From Acidocella sp. (lineage in GTDB: Bacteria; Pseudomonadota; Alphaproteobacteria; Acetobacterales; Acetobacteraceae), in the NCBI GenBank assembly GCA_031291755.1, contig JARLIK010000014.1, positions 1 through 64,000 on the forward strand: a stretch of 64,000 nucleotides of DNA, given 5' to 3'. The notes under the pieces are model-generated. The model did not search any database and was not told the DNA's origin. It saw only the letters and a list, made by a program, of their open reading frames with translations. Of the stretch, positions 9,042 to 18,065 are shown in pieces. How positions within the stretch are numbered: the stretch's first letter is position 1; each line of letters opens with the position of its first letter. The position numbers were made by a program, and so were the translations under genes.

Positions 9042-9794
9042 ATGGGGCAGAGGCTTGCAGGGAAAACCGCCATCATCACCGGTGGCGCCAGCGGTTGCGG
9101 GGCCGCCGCTGTCAGGTTGTTTTTAGCTGAAGGCGCGAAGGTCGGCTTCATCGACCGCAACGCCGAACTCGGCGCCGCGCTGGCTGCCGAACTCAACATC
9201 CCCTTCGCGCAGGCTGATGTGGCGGATGCCGCGCAGGTCAGCGCCGCCGTCGCCAAACTCGCCGCCGCCAATGGCCCCGCCACTGTGCTGTTCAATCATG
9301 CCGGCACCATCATCATCAAACCCTTCCTGGACTGCACTGAAACCGATTGGGACTGGCTGATGGCGGTGAATGTGAAATCGATGTTTTTGGTCACCAAGGA
9401 AGTGCTGCCGGGTATGCTGGCCCAGGGCGGTGGCGCGATTGTGTGTACCGCTTCAATCTCCGCCTCCGCCGCCACGCCGATGGAGGTGATCTATAACACC
9501 TCCAAAGCCGCCTGCCTGATGTTCGCCCGCTCCATCGCGGTGGAGTTCCGCGATCAAAACATTCGCTGCAACGCTGTCTCGCCGGGCTTTATCGCCACCC
9601 CGCACGGTCTGAACGAGGTGAAACAACTGCAGGCGCTGGGCATCGACGCCTCGCCAGAAGGCATCGCCATCCAGCAAGGCCGCATGTGCAAGCCTGAGGA
9701 GGTTGCACAAGCCGCTTTGTTCCTCGCCTCCGATGACGCCAGCTTCATTAACGGTACGGAATTACTGGTGGATAACGGCTTTACAGCAGTATAA
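9042..9794 (+). CDS. Short-chain dehydrogenase/reductase (SDR), NAD(P)-dependent
   Basis: 250 residues, classical SDR. Cofactor motif TGGASGCG at 13-20, catalytic Tyr151 and Lys155 (YNTSK), and the preceding Ser in CTASISAS. NNAG is NHAG here. An acidic residue after strand 2 (FIDRN) suggests preference for NAD(H). It oxidises or reduces an unknown alcohol/ketone pair. A GGAGAAG ribosome site precedes the ATG. It is probably the first gene of a pair with the small secreted protein 25 bp downstream, although their roles are not obviously linked. Confidence 0.85.
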   Translation: MGQRLAGKTAIITGGASGCGAAAVRLFLAEGAKVGFIDRNAELGAALAAELNIPFAQADVADAAQVSAAVAKLAAANGPATVLFNHAGTIIIKPFLDCTETDWDWLMAVNVKSMFLVTKEVLPGMLAQGGGAIVCTASISASAATPMEVIYNTSKAACLMFARSIAVEFRDQNIRCNAVSPGFIATPHGLNEVKQLQALGIDASPEGIAIQQGRMCKPEEVAQAALFLASDDASFINGTELLVDNGFTAV

Positions 9795-9819
9795 AGTGCC
9801 AAAAAAACCGGAGGTCAAA

Positions 9820-10071
9820 ATGTTAAAATCAGTGTTTCTCGCTGCAGTTTTTTTGCTGCTTGGATACCATTTTGGCTATGCCGATGGCGGATCGCAACAA
9901 TATCTGACGAAGGAGCCGCCGACCGGCGCCCTGCCTTCTGGACAAGTCGTTCTGGTCGATGATGGCACCTGTCCAGCTGGGCAGATCAAGCAGGTCACCG
10001 GTGGCAATGGCAGCGCCGCCGCCGGGGGCACCGGCCGGCAGCGCAAGTGTATTCCAAAACCTCCTCAGTAA
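9820..10071 (+). CDS. Small secreted protein, 83 aa (possibly DUF6719-like)
   Basis: Short basic start followed by a hydrophobic run (SVFLAAVFLLLGYHFGYA) typical of a signal peptide, then about 60 exported residues. Two Cys (DDGTCPAGQIK and RKCIPKPP) could form a disulfide. The core GQVVLVDDGTCPAGQIKQVT resembles small alphaproteobacterial proteins filed, I believe, as DUF6719; the function is unknown. A perfect GGAGG lies 6 bp before the ATG at 9820, which fixes the start. Its stop is two bases from the convergent EI gene. Confidence 0.75.
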   Translation: MLKSVFLAAVFLLLGYHFGYADGGSQQYLTKEPPTGALPSGQVVLVDDGTCPAGQIKQVTGGNGSAAAGGTGRQRKCIPKPPQ

Positions 10072-10073
10072 TT

Positions 10074-11855
10074 TTAGTCCTGCGCCAGCAGCGCCCGTAC
10101 GGTTTCGGCGTCCGGCGCTTCCAATGCGGCGGCGGCCAGTTGCAGGCAGTATTTTGAGCTGACAGCACGAATGGCTTTTTTAACGCGGGGAATGGCGTTG
10201 CCGTGCATCGAGAATTGCCTGATGCCGAGGCCAAACAACAAAGGTGTGGCCTCCGGGCGGCTGGCCAACTCGCCGCACAATGAAACCGGAATTTTAGCGG
10301 CAACGGCAGCCACCACGGTCTCGTATATCAACCGCAAAATCGTCGGCTCCAGCGGGTCGTAGAGTTTACTGCCCACCGGCAGGCTACGGTCGGCCGCCAG
10401 GGTATACATGGTGAGGTCGTTGGTGCCGATGGCGAAAAAATCCGCGTGCTTGGCCAGATGCCGGGCGCTGAGCGCAGCGGCGGGTGTTTCAATCATGATG
10501 CCGAGTGGCGGGCGGGTTTCCGCCATCCGCACGTTGCGGCGCTTCAGACGCCGCCAGACACGGTCGTATATCTCCCAGGCGGCGATAATTTCAGAGCGAA
10601 ACCCTACCATCGGCAGCATGATCCGCACCGGCCCGGCAACGGACGCCCGTAAAATGGCAGCCAGTTGGGCTTCAAACAAATCAGGGTGGCGCAGCAACAA
10701 ACGGATTCCGCGCAATCCCAGCGCCGGGTTCGCCTCAGCGGTATCGGGCGTGTATTCCGCCAGCGCCTCGACCTCCTTGTCGGAGCCCCAATCCAGCACG
10801 CGGATAGTCACCGGGTCGCCGCCCATCGCCTCGATGATGTCGCGGTAAATCTGCGTCTGGGTGTCCTCATCGGGCAGGGTTTCGCGGTTCATGAAAATGA
10901 ACTCACTGCGCAATAAACCAATACCGTGCGCCCCGGATTCCGCGATCATCGGAATCTCAAACGGCAATTCCAAGTTCGCCTGCAACTCCACAGCCACATG
11001 GTCGGTAGTTTCAGCCGGGGCTTTTTGCAGCCGTGCCAGCGTGCGCAATGAACGCGCCCGTTCAGCCAGCCTTGACTGAGCGGTGGCCAAGCTGCGGGCG
11101 GTGGGGTTGAGAATAATCTCGCCCGCCTCACCATCGATGATCGCCAGCATCCCCGGGCGGGCGGCTTCCAGCACACCGGTCGCACCCAGCACGGCGGGCA
11201 GCCCCAGCGCCCGCAGCATCACGGCCGTATGGCCATCGGCACCACCTTCGGCGGTGATGATCCCGGCGAAGTTGGTGGGTTGAATCAACGCGGCATCCGC
11301 CGGGCGCAATGATTCCGCGGCCAAAATCGTGCCGGGTTTGAGTTCGGTGAAGTTGCGGAACGGCAGGCGGGTGAGGTTACGCAAAATCCGACGGGAGATT
11401 TCCCGCACCTCCTCGGCGCGGCGCTGCCGCCCGACCTTGTCCGAGCCGGTCAGCGCCAAAATCGCCTCGGCCTGCGCTTCGGCCTCATCCATCACCGCCG
11501 CTTCCGGCGCCAGCAATGAGTCACTCACCCGCAAACGCGCCCCACGGATCAGTCGCGAATTGCCCAGCATATGCAAATACGCATCGATCAGCGGGTCGAT
11601 CTCAGTCTGGCTCTGCTCGGGCAGGCTGGCCAGCTTGGTTTTCAGCTTGATCAACTGCTTGCGCGACAGCGAGATCGCATCTTCCAGCCGCGCGGTTTCC
11701 GCCGCGATATCAGCCGCGGCAATTTTTTTATGCTGGAAGTTTAATACCGGCTCGGCGGCCTCATACACCGGCCCAATGCCGATCCCGGGCGAAATCGGGT
11801 GCCCGGAGAACCGCATCTCGCGGCGGCGCGATGGCGGGGTTTCAGTCGGTTTCAT
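10074..11855 (-). CDS. ptsI: PTS enzyme I (phosphoenolpyruvate-protein phosphotransferase)
   Basis: 593 residues. It takes phosphate from PEP onto His209 (GGADGHTAVM) and passes it to HPr. The C-terminal TIM barrel is complete, with LLRSEFIFM, RVLDWGSDKE, GIMIETPAA and the active-site Cys527 in SLCGELA. There is no N-terminal GAF domain, so it is EI rather than EI-Ntr (PtsP). It is the last gene of the hprK-rapZ-EIIA-HPr-EI set and overlaps the HPr gene by 14 bp. No sugar-specific EIIB/EIIC is present in the window, so the relay probably regulates rather than transports. Confidence 0.92.
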   Translation of the reverse strand: MKPTETPPSRRREMRFSGHPISPGIGIGPVYEAAEPVLNFQHKKIAAADIAAETARLEDAISLSRKQLIKLKTKLASLPEQSQTEIDPLIDAYLHMLGNSRLIRGARLRVSDSLLAPEAAVMDEAEAQAEAILALTGSDKVGRQRRAEEVREISRRILRNLTRLPFRNFTELKPGTILAAESLRPADAALIQPTNFAGIITAEGGADGHTAVMLRALGLPAVLGATGVLEAARPGMLAIIDGEAGEIILNPTARSLATAQSRLAERARSLRTLARLQKAPAETTDHVAVELQANLELPFEIPMIAESGAHGIGLLRSEFIFMNRETLPDEDTQTQIYRDIIEAMGGDPVTIRVLDWGSDKEVEALAEYTPDTAEANPALGLRGIRLLLRHPDLFEAQLAAILRASVAGPVRIMLPMVGFRSEIIAAWEIYDRVWRRLKRRNVRMAETRPPLGIMIETPAAALSARHLAKHADFFAIGTNDLTMYTLAADRSLPVGSKLYDPLEPTILRLIYETVVAAVAAKIPVSLCGELASRPEATPLLFGLGIRQFSMHGNAIPRVKKAIRAVSSKYCLQLAAAALEAPDAETVRALLAQD

Positions 11856-12132
11856 GGAAGCCGGCCTCGATCAACGCGGCAATGGCATCCAGCGCTTCCT
11901 TGGCATCGAAGCCTTCGGCACTGAGGGTGACTGTGCTGCCAGGGGCAGCACCGAGCATCATCAGGCCCATGATCGAGCGGGCGGAAACCATCTGCCCATC
12001 CTTCGCCACATCCACAGCAGCGGAAAACCGTTCGGCCAATGTCACCAGCTTGGCGGCAGCGCGCGCATGCAGGCCGCGGCGGTTGATAATGCCGACATCG
12101 CGGGTGATGACGGCGCTGTTATCGCTCATCAT
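11842..12132 (-). CDS. ptsH: Phosphocarrier protein HPr
   Basis: 96 residues. The phosphorylatable His22 lies in RRGLHARAAAK, and the HPr-kinase target Ser is Ser53 in ARSIMGLMMLGA. It shuttles phosphate from EI to EIIA in the cytoplasm. The retained Ser site fits the HPr kinase two genes upstream. Translation may begin at the second Met, which is better spaced from AGGGTGG. It overlaps the EI start by 14 bp and lies 5 bp after the EIIA gene. Confidence 0.95.
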   Translation of the reverse strand: MMSDNSAVITRDVGIINRRGLHARAAAKLVTLAERFSAAVDVAKDGQMVSARSIMGLMMLGAAPGSTVTLSAEGFDAKEALDAIAALIEAGFHETD

Positions 12133-12137
12133 CCACC

Positions 12138-12572
12138 CTACTCAGCGGCGCGGCAGGTGCCGTTTTGCCCCAGTGCCGCCTGCTGAATTTCATGGCCGGA
12201 GGTAATGTATTTGCGTCCCGCCATCTCGGCGCATTGCACCGATTCCGCCAAACCCTGAGAGCCGCGCACCTTCGCCAGCTTCACCAGCATCGGCAAATTC
12301 ACCCCGCCGATGACTTCCACATCCGGCTGGTTGAGCATCGACATCGCCAGGTTGCTCGGCGTGCCGCCGAACATATCGGTGAGCAGGATCACCCCGTCGC
12401 CGGAGTTCACCTCCGCCATCCGGGCCGCGATCTCGGCGCGCTGGCCTTCGATTTCAGCGTCCGATTCAATACATACCGTGGCGAGCGCGGTTTGCTTGCC
12501 CACCACATGTTCCATCGCATCGCGCAAGGCATTCGCCAGCGCACCATGCGTTACCAGCACCATGCCGATCAT
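12138..12572 (-). CDS. PTS EIIA component, mannose/fructose family
   Basis: 144 residues. The phospho-acceptor His9 lies in MVLVTHGALA, and LLTDMFGGTPSN is diagnostic for the EIIA-Man fold. In alphaproteobacteria this stand-alone EIIA is a regulatory phosphate sink rather than part of a sugar permease. Its place between rapZ and HPr is the conserved order. It lies 45 bp after rapZ. Confidence 0.92.
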   Translation of the reverse strand: MIGMVLVTHGALANALRDAMEHVVGKQTALATVCIESDAEIEGQRAEIAARMAEVNSGDGVILLTDMFGGTPSNLAMSMLNQPDVEVIGGVNLPMLVKLAKVRGSQGLAESVQCAEMAGRKYITSGHEIQQAALGQNGTCRAAE

Positions 12573-12616
12573 TCTGTTGGTCCGCTCATCGGCTCAGTGT
12601 GGTCCTCGTCAAATGT

Positions 12617-13495
12617 TTATCCAACTATAGTTTCGTCCCATTTTGGCTGTTCCCGATGGGTTACAGCCACCCGCCAGCCAGCGGCGCTAAGCTTTGCCGC
12701 CAGCCTTTCCACAAGGTAAACCGAGCGATGCTGTCCACCCGTACAACCAATCGCGATCGTTGCATATTTCTTTCCTTCCTGCACGAAGCGCGGCAATAAA
12801 AATTCTACCATCTGTGATATTTGGGCAAAATATGGCGCACAGCCAGGATCGGCTTCAATGTAACTGGCGACCTTCTGGCTCAGTCCCGTCTGCTTGCATA
12901 ACGCGCCATCATAATGCGGATTGCGCAAAAAGCGTGCATCAAACACCATGTCCGCCTCACGCGGCAGACCAGCGGGAAAGGCAAAGGACACCAAGGACAC
13001 CGCCATACCCGGCGATTCCGCGCCGAAACGCTGCTCGATCAAGGTCCGCAGCCCGTGCAGCGGCATGGTTGAGGTGTCGATCACCAGGTCAGCCGCCCGC
13101 CGTAGCGCCTCGGTTAGGTCGCGCTCCAGCGCGATGCCCTCCGCCACCTGGCCGGTTTGCGCCAGCGGGTGCCGGCGGCGGGATTCGGTATAGCGGCGCA
13201 GCAGAAACTCATCCCCGGCGGTGACATAAACCAGTTGCGGGGCCAGATGCGGGTTGAGCCGCAGGCGCTCCAGCGTCTGTAACACCAATGCCGCGTCAAA
13301 CCCGCGCGAACGCGCATCCACCCCGATGGCGATATTGCGCTCACCACCCACAATCAGCGTTTCCAGCGAGGGCAGCGGCGGATTGTCCATGGTTTCGAAG
13401 CCTAGGTCTTCCAGCGCCCGCAACACCGAGTTTTTGCCCGCCCCCGAAAGCCCGGAGACCAGCACCACGGTCAGTTTGCGGCAAGCCTCACTCAT
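12617..13495 (-). CDS. rapZ: RapZ/YvcJ family nucleotide-binding RNA adapter protein
   Basis: 292 residues. An N-terminal P-loop ATPase domain (GLSGAGKNS at 15-23) is followed by the C-terminal domain with GCTGGQHRSVYLVERL. In E. coli RapZ binds small RNAs and RNase E to control amino-sugar synthesis; in alphaproteobacteria the RNA role is less certain. Its start overlaps the end of hprK by 4 bp, so the two are translationally coupled. Confidence 0.93.
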   Translation of the reverse strand: MSEACRKLTVVLVSGLSGAGKNSVLRALEDLGFETMDNPPLPSLETLIVGGERNIAIGVDARSRGFDAALVLQTLERLRLNPHLAPQLVYVTAGDEFLLRRYTESRRRHPLAQTGQVAEGIALERDLTEALRRAADLVIDTSTMPLHGLRTLIEQRFGAESPGMAVSLVSFAFPAGLPREADMVFDARFLRNPHYDGALCKQTGLSQKVASYIEADPGCAPYFAQISQMVEFLLPRFVQEGKKYATIAIGCTGGQHRSVYLVERLAAKLSAAGWRVAVTHREQPKWDETIVG

Positions 13496-13926
13496 GCGGC
13501 GAAGGCACCGGCAATTTGCACCGCCCGCCCGCAGGCCGCCGCCAACGCCAAACCCAGCCGGGCCGGGGCCGAGGGTTGGGCGGGGTCAAGCGTGATCATC
13601 GGCAGGTTTAAAATATCGTGGCGTTGCGGCTCCGGCAGGCGGGCGGTCTGCACCCCTAGCTGCACCACCAGCCGCAGCGGCGCTTGGGCGAGATAGGGCT
13701 GTTTGAACAACCCGAGGCCGCGAACCTCCAAAATTCCGGCCAAGGCTTCCGGGGCGCGGGCGATGCCATCCTCAATAATCACCTGATCATCGGCCACCAT
13801 CAACCAGCCTTCATGCAGCAGCCTGAGCAATAAATCAGATTTACCACTGCCCGATGCGCCCAGCAGCAGCACCGAATCATATCCATCCGGCCCTAAATAG
13901 GCCGCGCAAGAGGCGTGAAAGCGCAT
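13492..13926 (-). CDS. hprK: HPr kinase/phosphorylase, short alphaproteobacterial form
   Basis: 144 residues, only the catalytic domain; firmicute HprK is about 310. Walker A GASGSGKS at 23-30, the acidic DDQV, and the HprK signature EVRGLGLF. It phosphorylates the regulatory Ser of HPr. The missing N-terminal half is normal for this lineage, where the gene often follows a two-component system; here the upstream neighbour is ccrM instead. It overlaps rapZ by 4 bp. Confidence 0.92.
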   Translation of the reverse strand: MRFHASCAAYLGPDGYDSVLLLGASGSGKSDLLLRLLHEGWLMVADDQVIIEDGIARAPEALAGILEVRGLGLFKQPYLAQAPLRLVVQLGVQTARLPEPQRHDILNLPMITLDPAQPSAPARLGLALAAACGRAVQIAGAFAA

Positions 13927-13967
13927 GATAGGTTAATTGTGGCAAGTTTTGGGCAGACGGGGAAGGG

Positions 13968-15053
13968 CTAAGGCGCGGGATTTTCCTTGCGCAGCACATC
14001 GATCGCCAGCAGTTTCCCGTCGCGCTCGAAGTGCCAGAAGGTCCAGCCGTTGCACGAAGGCGCGTTCTGCACCGCCGCCCCGACCTGATGGATTGACCCG
14101 CGATGCGGGCCACTGATCAACATGCCCTCCGCCGTCACCTCGGCGGCTATTTTGCGCTGCCGGTCAGTGAGTTTGGTGCCTGCCGGCAAGGTGCCGTTTT
14201 CAACGAAGCTGCCGAACGGAATACGCGGGGTTTCGCGCCCGGTCAGCGGGGCGGTGATCACATGCGCGGGCGCGGCGTGTTCGGCCTGCAAGCGGCCCCA
14301 GGCGGCTTCCACATAGGCCGGGTGCCGCTCGATGCCTATGAAATGCCGGTGCAGCCGCTTGGCCACCGCCGCGGTGGTGCCGGTGCCCAGAAACGGGTCG
14401 AGAATAACATCCCCCGGTGAGGTGGCCGCCATGATCACCCGGTGCAGCAAGGCTTCGGGCTTCTGGGTGGGGTGCAGCTTCAACCCATGGGCGTTGCGCA
14501 GCCGCTCCGGCCCGGTGCAGAGCGGCATCGTCCAGTCGCTACGCATCTGCAAATCGTCGTTCAGCGACTTCATCGCCTGATAATTGAATTTATAGCGCGA
14601 TTCCTGCCCCCGCGCCGCCCAGATCATGGTCTCATGCGCGTTGGTGAAGCGCCGGCCCCGGAAGTTCGGCATCGGGTTGGATTTACGCCAGATCACATCA
14701 TTGAGGATCCAGAACCCCATATCCTGCAAAATGCTGCCGATGCGGAAGATGTTATGGTAGCTGCCGATCACCCATAGCGTACCGTCCTTGCGCAGCACCC
14801 GGCGGCATTCGCCCAACCAATCCCGCGTAAAGGCATCATAAGCGGCAAAGTCGGTGAAGCGATCCCACTCCTCGTCCACGCCGTCGACCAGACTATCATC
14901 CGGGCGGCGCAACTCACCGCGCAATTGCAGATTATAGGGAGGGTCCGCGAACACACAGTGCACCGAGGCATCCGGCAGCATGCGCAGCATCTGCCCGGCA
15001 TCACCAAGCAGAATCTGGTCCAGCGGCAATTCGCGGAAGCTGTGCACGGGCAA
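13968..15053 (-). CDS. ccrM: Cell-cycle adenine-N6 DNA methyltransferase CcrM (GANTC)
   Basis: 361 residues. DPPYN at 37-41 is the catalytic motif and DPFLGTGTT the S-adenosylmethionine motif, in the order of beta-class methyltransferases. The C-terminal 100 or so residues (LTDRQRKIAAEVTAEGML...CNGWTFWHFE) are the RAMA-type domain specific to CcrM and needed for GANTC recognition. It methylates adenine in GANTC late in the cell cycle. A GAGTC site lies 110 bp upstream, inside the 3' end of rnhB. Confidence 0.95.
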   Translation of the reverse strand: MPVHSFRELPLDQILLGDAGQMLRMLPDASVHCVFADPPYNLQLRGELRRPDDSLVDGVDEEWDRFTDFAAYDAFTRDWLGECRRVLRKDGTLWVIGSYHNIFRIGSILQDMGFWILNDVIWRKSNPMPNFRGRRFTNAHETMIWAARGQESRYKFNYQAMKSLNDDLQMRSDWTMPLCTGPERLRNAHGLKLHPTQKPEALLHRVIMAATSPGDVILDPFLGTGTTAAVAKRLHRHFIGIERHPAYVEAAWGRLQAEHAAPAHVITAPLTGRETPRIPFGSFVENGTLPAGTKLTDRQRKIAAEVTAEGMLISGPHRGSIHQVGAAVQNAPSCNGWTFWHFERDGKLLAIDVLRKENPAP

Positions 15054-15156
15054 GGTATAGCCTCAAATTAAAGATGCCGTAACGTGACGAACCTATCGTA
15101 GCCGCGTCAACCGCCTATGCCGGTGCATTTGGTTTAATTTTAATGCTTTATTCAAC

Positions 15157-15759
15157 TTAGTTGAGTCTTTGCAGCAAAGGCCCGAACCCGATGCGGTGGT
15201 GCGGGGTGGCGCCCAGCTTGAGAATCGCCGCCCGATGCGTGGCGGCGGCATAGCCAGCGTTACGGGCCCAACCATAGCCGGGGTAGCGCGTATCCAACCG
15301 CACCATCAGCCCATCGCGCAACACTTTGGCGGCGATCGAGGCGGCGGCGATCGACAGGCTGATGCCATCGCCCCCGACCAGGGTGGTGCAGGGAATGGTA
15401 CCGCCGGGGGCCTTATTGCCATCCACCAGTACATGCGTGGGGGTACGGGGTAGCCGCGCGATCGCCCGGCGCATCGCCAAAAAGCTCGCCTGCAATATGT
15501 TCAGCCGGTGGATTTCACCCACAGAGGCGGCCGCCAGCGCAATCTCGGCCCCGTGCTCATATAAGGCCGCCAGCACCACCTCCCGCCGCGCCGGTTTGAG
15601 TTTTTTGGAATCATCGATCATCGCCAGCAGCCATTGCGGCAAACCTGGCGGCAAAATCGCCGCCGCCGCCACCACCGGCCCAGCCAACGGCCCACGCCCA
15701 ACTTCATCGACCCCGGCCACCAGCCCGCCGATCCGCCACTCATGAAAAAAATCCGGCAT
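15157..15759 (-). CDS. rnhB: Ribonuclease HII
   Basis: 200 residues. The [15 protein letters not shown] signature carries catalytic Asp18 and Glu19, with further acidic residues in MIDDSKKL and LVDGN. It removes ribonucleotides misincorporated in DNA and RNA primers. It lies 103 bp upstream of ccrM on the same strand; this rnhB-ccrM pairing recurs in alphaproteobacteria. Confidence 0.95.
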   Translation of the reverse strand: MPDFFHEWRIGGLVAGVDEVGRGPLAGPVVAAAAILPPGLPQWLLAMIDDSKKLKPARREVVLAALYEHGAEIALAAASVGEIHRLNILQASFLAMRRAIARLPRTPTHVLVDGNKAPGGTIPCTTLVGGDGISLSIAAASIAAKVLRDGLMVRLDTRYPGYGWARNAGYAAATHRAAILKLGATPHHRIGFGPLLQRLN

Positions 15760-15866
15760 GATCTAGATCATAGAGAAGTTACCAAGATTCGCTATTTGAC
15801 ACTGGCCCCCGCTTGGCGTTTTGCTACTACTTTCTCCAATCTCCTCCGGAAGAGTTTTTGGTCATC

Positions 15867-17081
15867 ATGCATAAATTTTTGGCGAAATGTGATGAAGCCC
15901 TGACCGAGATCACCGCGCAAGGCCGCTACCGGCGGTTTGTCGCCCTCGAGAAACTGGCCGATCGTTTCCCGTATTATCAGGTCACCATGGAAGGCCGCAC
16001 CCGCGACATTCTGGTCTGGTCCACCAACGACTACCTCGGCATGGGCACCGACCCGATGGTGATTGAAGCCTCGGTGGACGCTGCCCGCCGCATGGGCGCC
16101 GGTGCCGGCGGCACCCGCAACATCGCCGGGTCTTCGCCGCTGCATGTGGCGCTGGAGGAAGAGCTGGCGGATTTGCATGGCAAGGACGCCGCCCTGCTGT
16201 TCACCTCGGGCTATGTCTCGAACCAGGCCTCCTTGGGCGCGATTTTGAAGTCATTGCCGGATTGGCATGTGTTCTCGGATGCCAAAAACCACAATTCCAT
16301 GATCGTCGGCATCAAGGACGCCCGCGAAGCCACCGTGCATGTGTTCAAGCACAACGACATGGCGGATTTAGAGCGCCTGCTCGCCGCCGCCCCGCCCGAT
16401 GCCCCCAAACTGATTGCGTTTGAGAGCGTCTATTCGATGGATGCCGACATCGCGCCGATGGCCGCCATCTGTGACCTGGCCGATAAATACAACGCGCTTA
16501 CCTACCTTGATGAAGTGCATGCCGTTGGCATGTACGGCGCGCAGGGCGGCGGTGTCTCCGAGCGCGACGGCGTTGCGCATCGCATTACCATCATCGAGGG
16601 CACCCTCGCCAAAGCCTATGGCTGCCACGGCGGCTACATCACCGGCGACTTCAAGGTGCTGGATTACATCCGCTCGGTCGCCGCTGGGTTTATCTTCACC
16701 ACCGCTTTGCCGCCCCCCACCGTGGCGGCGGCCCTGGCCAGCGTGCGCAGCCTGCGGGCGGACCATGCGCGTCGTGCCCTGCTGTTCAACCGCGCCGAAA
16801 CGCTGAAGGCCAAATTTGCCGCCGCCGGGCTGCCGGTGATGCCGAGCGAAAGCCATATCGTGCCCTTGTTCATCGGCAACGCCGCCAAGGCCACCGAAGT
16901 AAGTTTGCGCCTGATCCGCGAGTACGGCATGTACGCCACCCCCATCAATTACCCGACGGTCCCGCAAGGCACCGAACGCCTGCGCTTCACGCCGGGGCCG
17001 AAACATACCGATGCGATGATGGACGAATTGGTGGCGGCGCTGCAAACCATACTGCTACCCGCCAAAGTCACCAGCACTTAG
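15867..17081 (+). CDS. hemA: 5-aminolevulinate synthase
   Basis: 404 residues, PLP-dependent alpha-oxoamine synthase. The cofactor Lys249 lies in [14 protein letters not shown], with [15 protein letters not shown]-type [12 protein letters not shown] and [11 protein letters not shown]. It condenses glycine and succinyl-CoA to 5-aminolevulinate, the C4 entry to haem, typical of alphaproteobacteria. The start is the ATG at 15867; upstream in-frame codons run into a TTG without support. No other haem gene is adjacent. Confidence 0.97.
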   Translation: MHKFLAKCDEALTEITAQGRYRRFVALEKLADRFPYYQVTMEGRTRDILVWSTNDYLGMGTDPMVIEASVDAARRMGAGAGGTRNIAGSSPLHVALEEELADLHGKDAALLFTSGYVSNQASLGAILKSLPDWHVFSDAKNHNSMIVGIKDAREATVHVFKHNDMADLERLLAAAPPDAPKLIAFESVYSMDADIAPMAAICDLADKYNALTYLDEVHAVGMYGAQGGGVSERDGVAHRITIIEGTLAKAYGCHGGYITGDFKVLDYIRSVAAGFIFTTALPPPTVAAALASVRSLRADHARRALLFNRAETLKAKFAAAGLPVMPSESHIVPLFIGNAAKATEVSLRLIREYGMYATPINYPTVPQGTERLRFTPGPKHTDAMMDELVAALQTILLPAKVTST

Positions 17082-17130
17082 CTTGCAGCTTACTCCCCGC
17101 TTCGATATAGCAACCTCGCGCAACCCCGGC

Positions 17131-17205
<75 letters not shown>

Positions 17206-17268
17206 GGTTGTGTAAATCTCCACATTTTAAAAACCGCAGACGCTTTCTTAAAGCGCCGGGTTCGGTTC

Positions 17269-18054
17269 TTACCGTGCCGCCGTAACCTGGGCGGCTGTGA
17301 CGGCCGGGGCAGCGTTGCCCCAGCTGTTGCGGATGTAGGTGAGCACATCGGCAATCTGCTGGTCAGACATCTGGCCCCCGAATGCCGGCATCGCGGCGGC
17401 TGTGGCCTGCGCGGTGCCAACGCTCTGGGCGCCATGCAACAACACATGAACCAAGGTTACCGGCTGCGCCGCCGCCACCACCGGGCTTGCCACCAGCGAG
17501 GGGAACAGGTTGGCAAGTCCGGTGCCTGCCTCAGTATGGCAAGCGGCACATTCATCTGTGTAAATATGCTGCCCTGCGGCCATCGCGGGGTCTGTAGCGG
17601 GCAACGCCGCCGCAGTTGCGCCTGCCGCCGGCGCCGGCAGCGACTTTAAATAAGCGCCGATCGCATCCGCATCCGCAGCACTCAGCTTCGACGTGGAACC
17701 GGTAATGATCGCCGCCATCGGGCCGGAGGCATCGGCGTAGCGGTTGTGGCCGGTTCGCAGATATGCCGCGATATCATCCGCCGTCCATGTACCAAGCCCG
17801 TTATGCGGATCGTTCAACAACGACGGCGCATTCCAGGTGCCCAGCACGTTACCGGAAAATGCCGGAGCGCCCGCGGCGGTGTGGCAACCGGCGCAACCGC
17901 CCGAGTCAACGAGTGTTTTGCCCTGCGCGATCACCGCCGCGCCGGCTTCTGGCTGTGCGCTCTGTGCGGCGGCGTAATTGACCATGGCAGCGAAGCCAAT
18001 TGCTACGGCCGCCAAACTCACACCAATGGACATTGCGGATTTTGCTTGACCCAT
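17269..18054 (-). CDS. Dihaem cytochrome c subunit of GMC dehydrogenase
   Basis: 261 residues with an N-terminal signal peptide and two c-type haem sites: CAGCH at about 54-58 and CAACH at about 170. It should carry electrons in the periplasm from the FAD subunit to the quinone pool or oxidase. The ATG at 18054 is chosen over a TTG at 18060 because GGAGA is spaced for it. It is third in the order subunit 3, FAD subunit, cytochrome. Equivalent cytochromes in acetic-acid-bacterial dehydrogenases usually have three haems in about 430-480 residues, so this one is short and lacks one haem. Confidence 0.85.
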   Translation of the reverse strand: MGQAKSAMSIGVSLAAVAIGFAAMVNYAAAQSAQPEAGAAVIAQGKTLVDSGGCAGCHTAAGAPAFSGNVLGTWNAPSLLNDPHNGLGTWTADDIAAYLRTGHNRYADASGPMAAIITGSTSKLSAADADAIGAYLKSLPAPAAGATAAALPATDPAMAAGQHIYTDECAACHTEAGTGLANLFPSLVASPVVAAAQPVTLVHVLLHGAQSVGTAQATAAAMPAFGGQMSDQQIADVLTYIRNSWGNAAPAVTAAQVTAAR

Positions 18055-18065
18055 TTGCAATTCTC

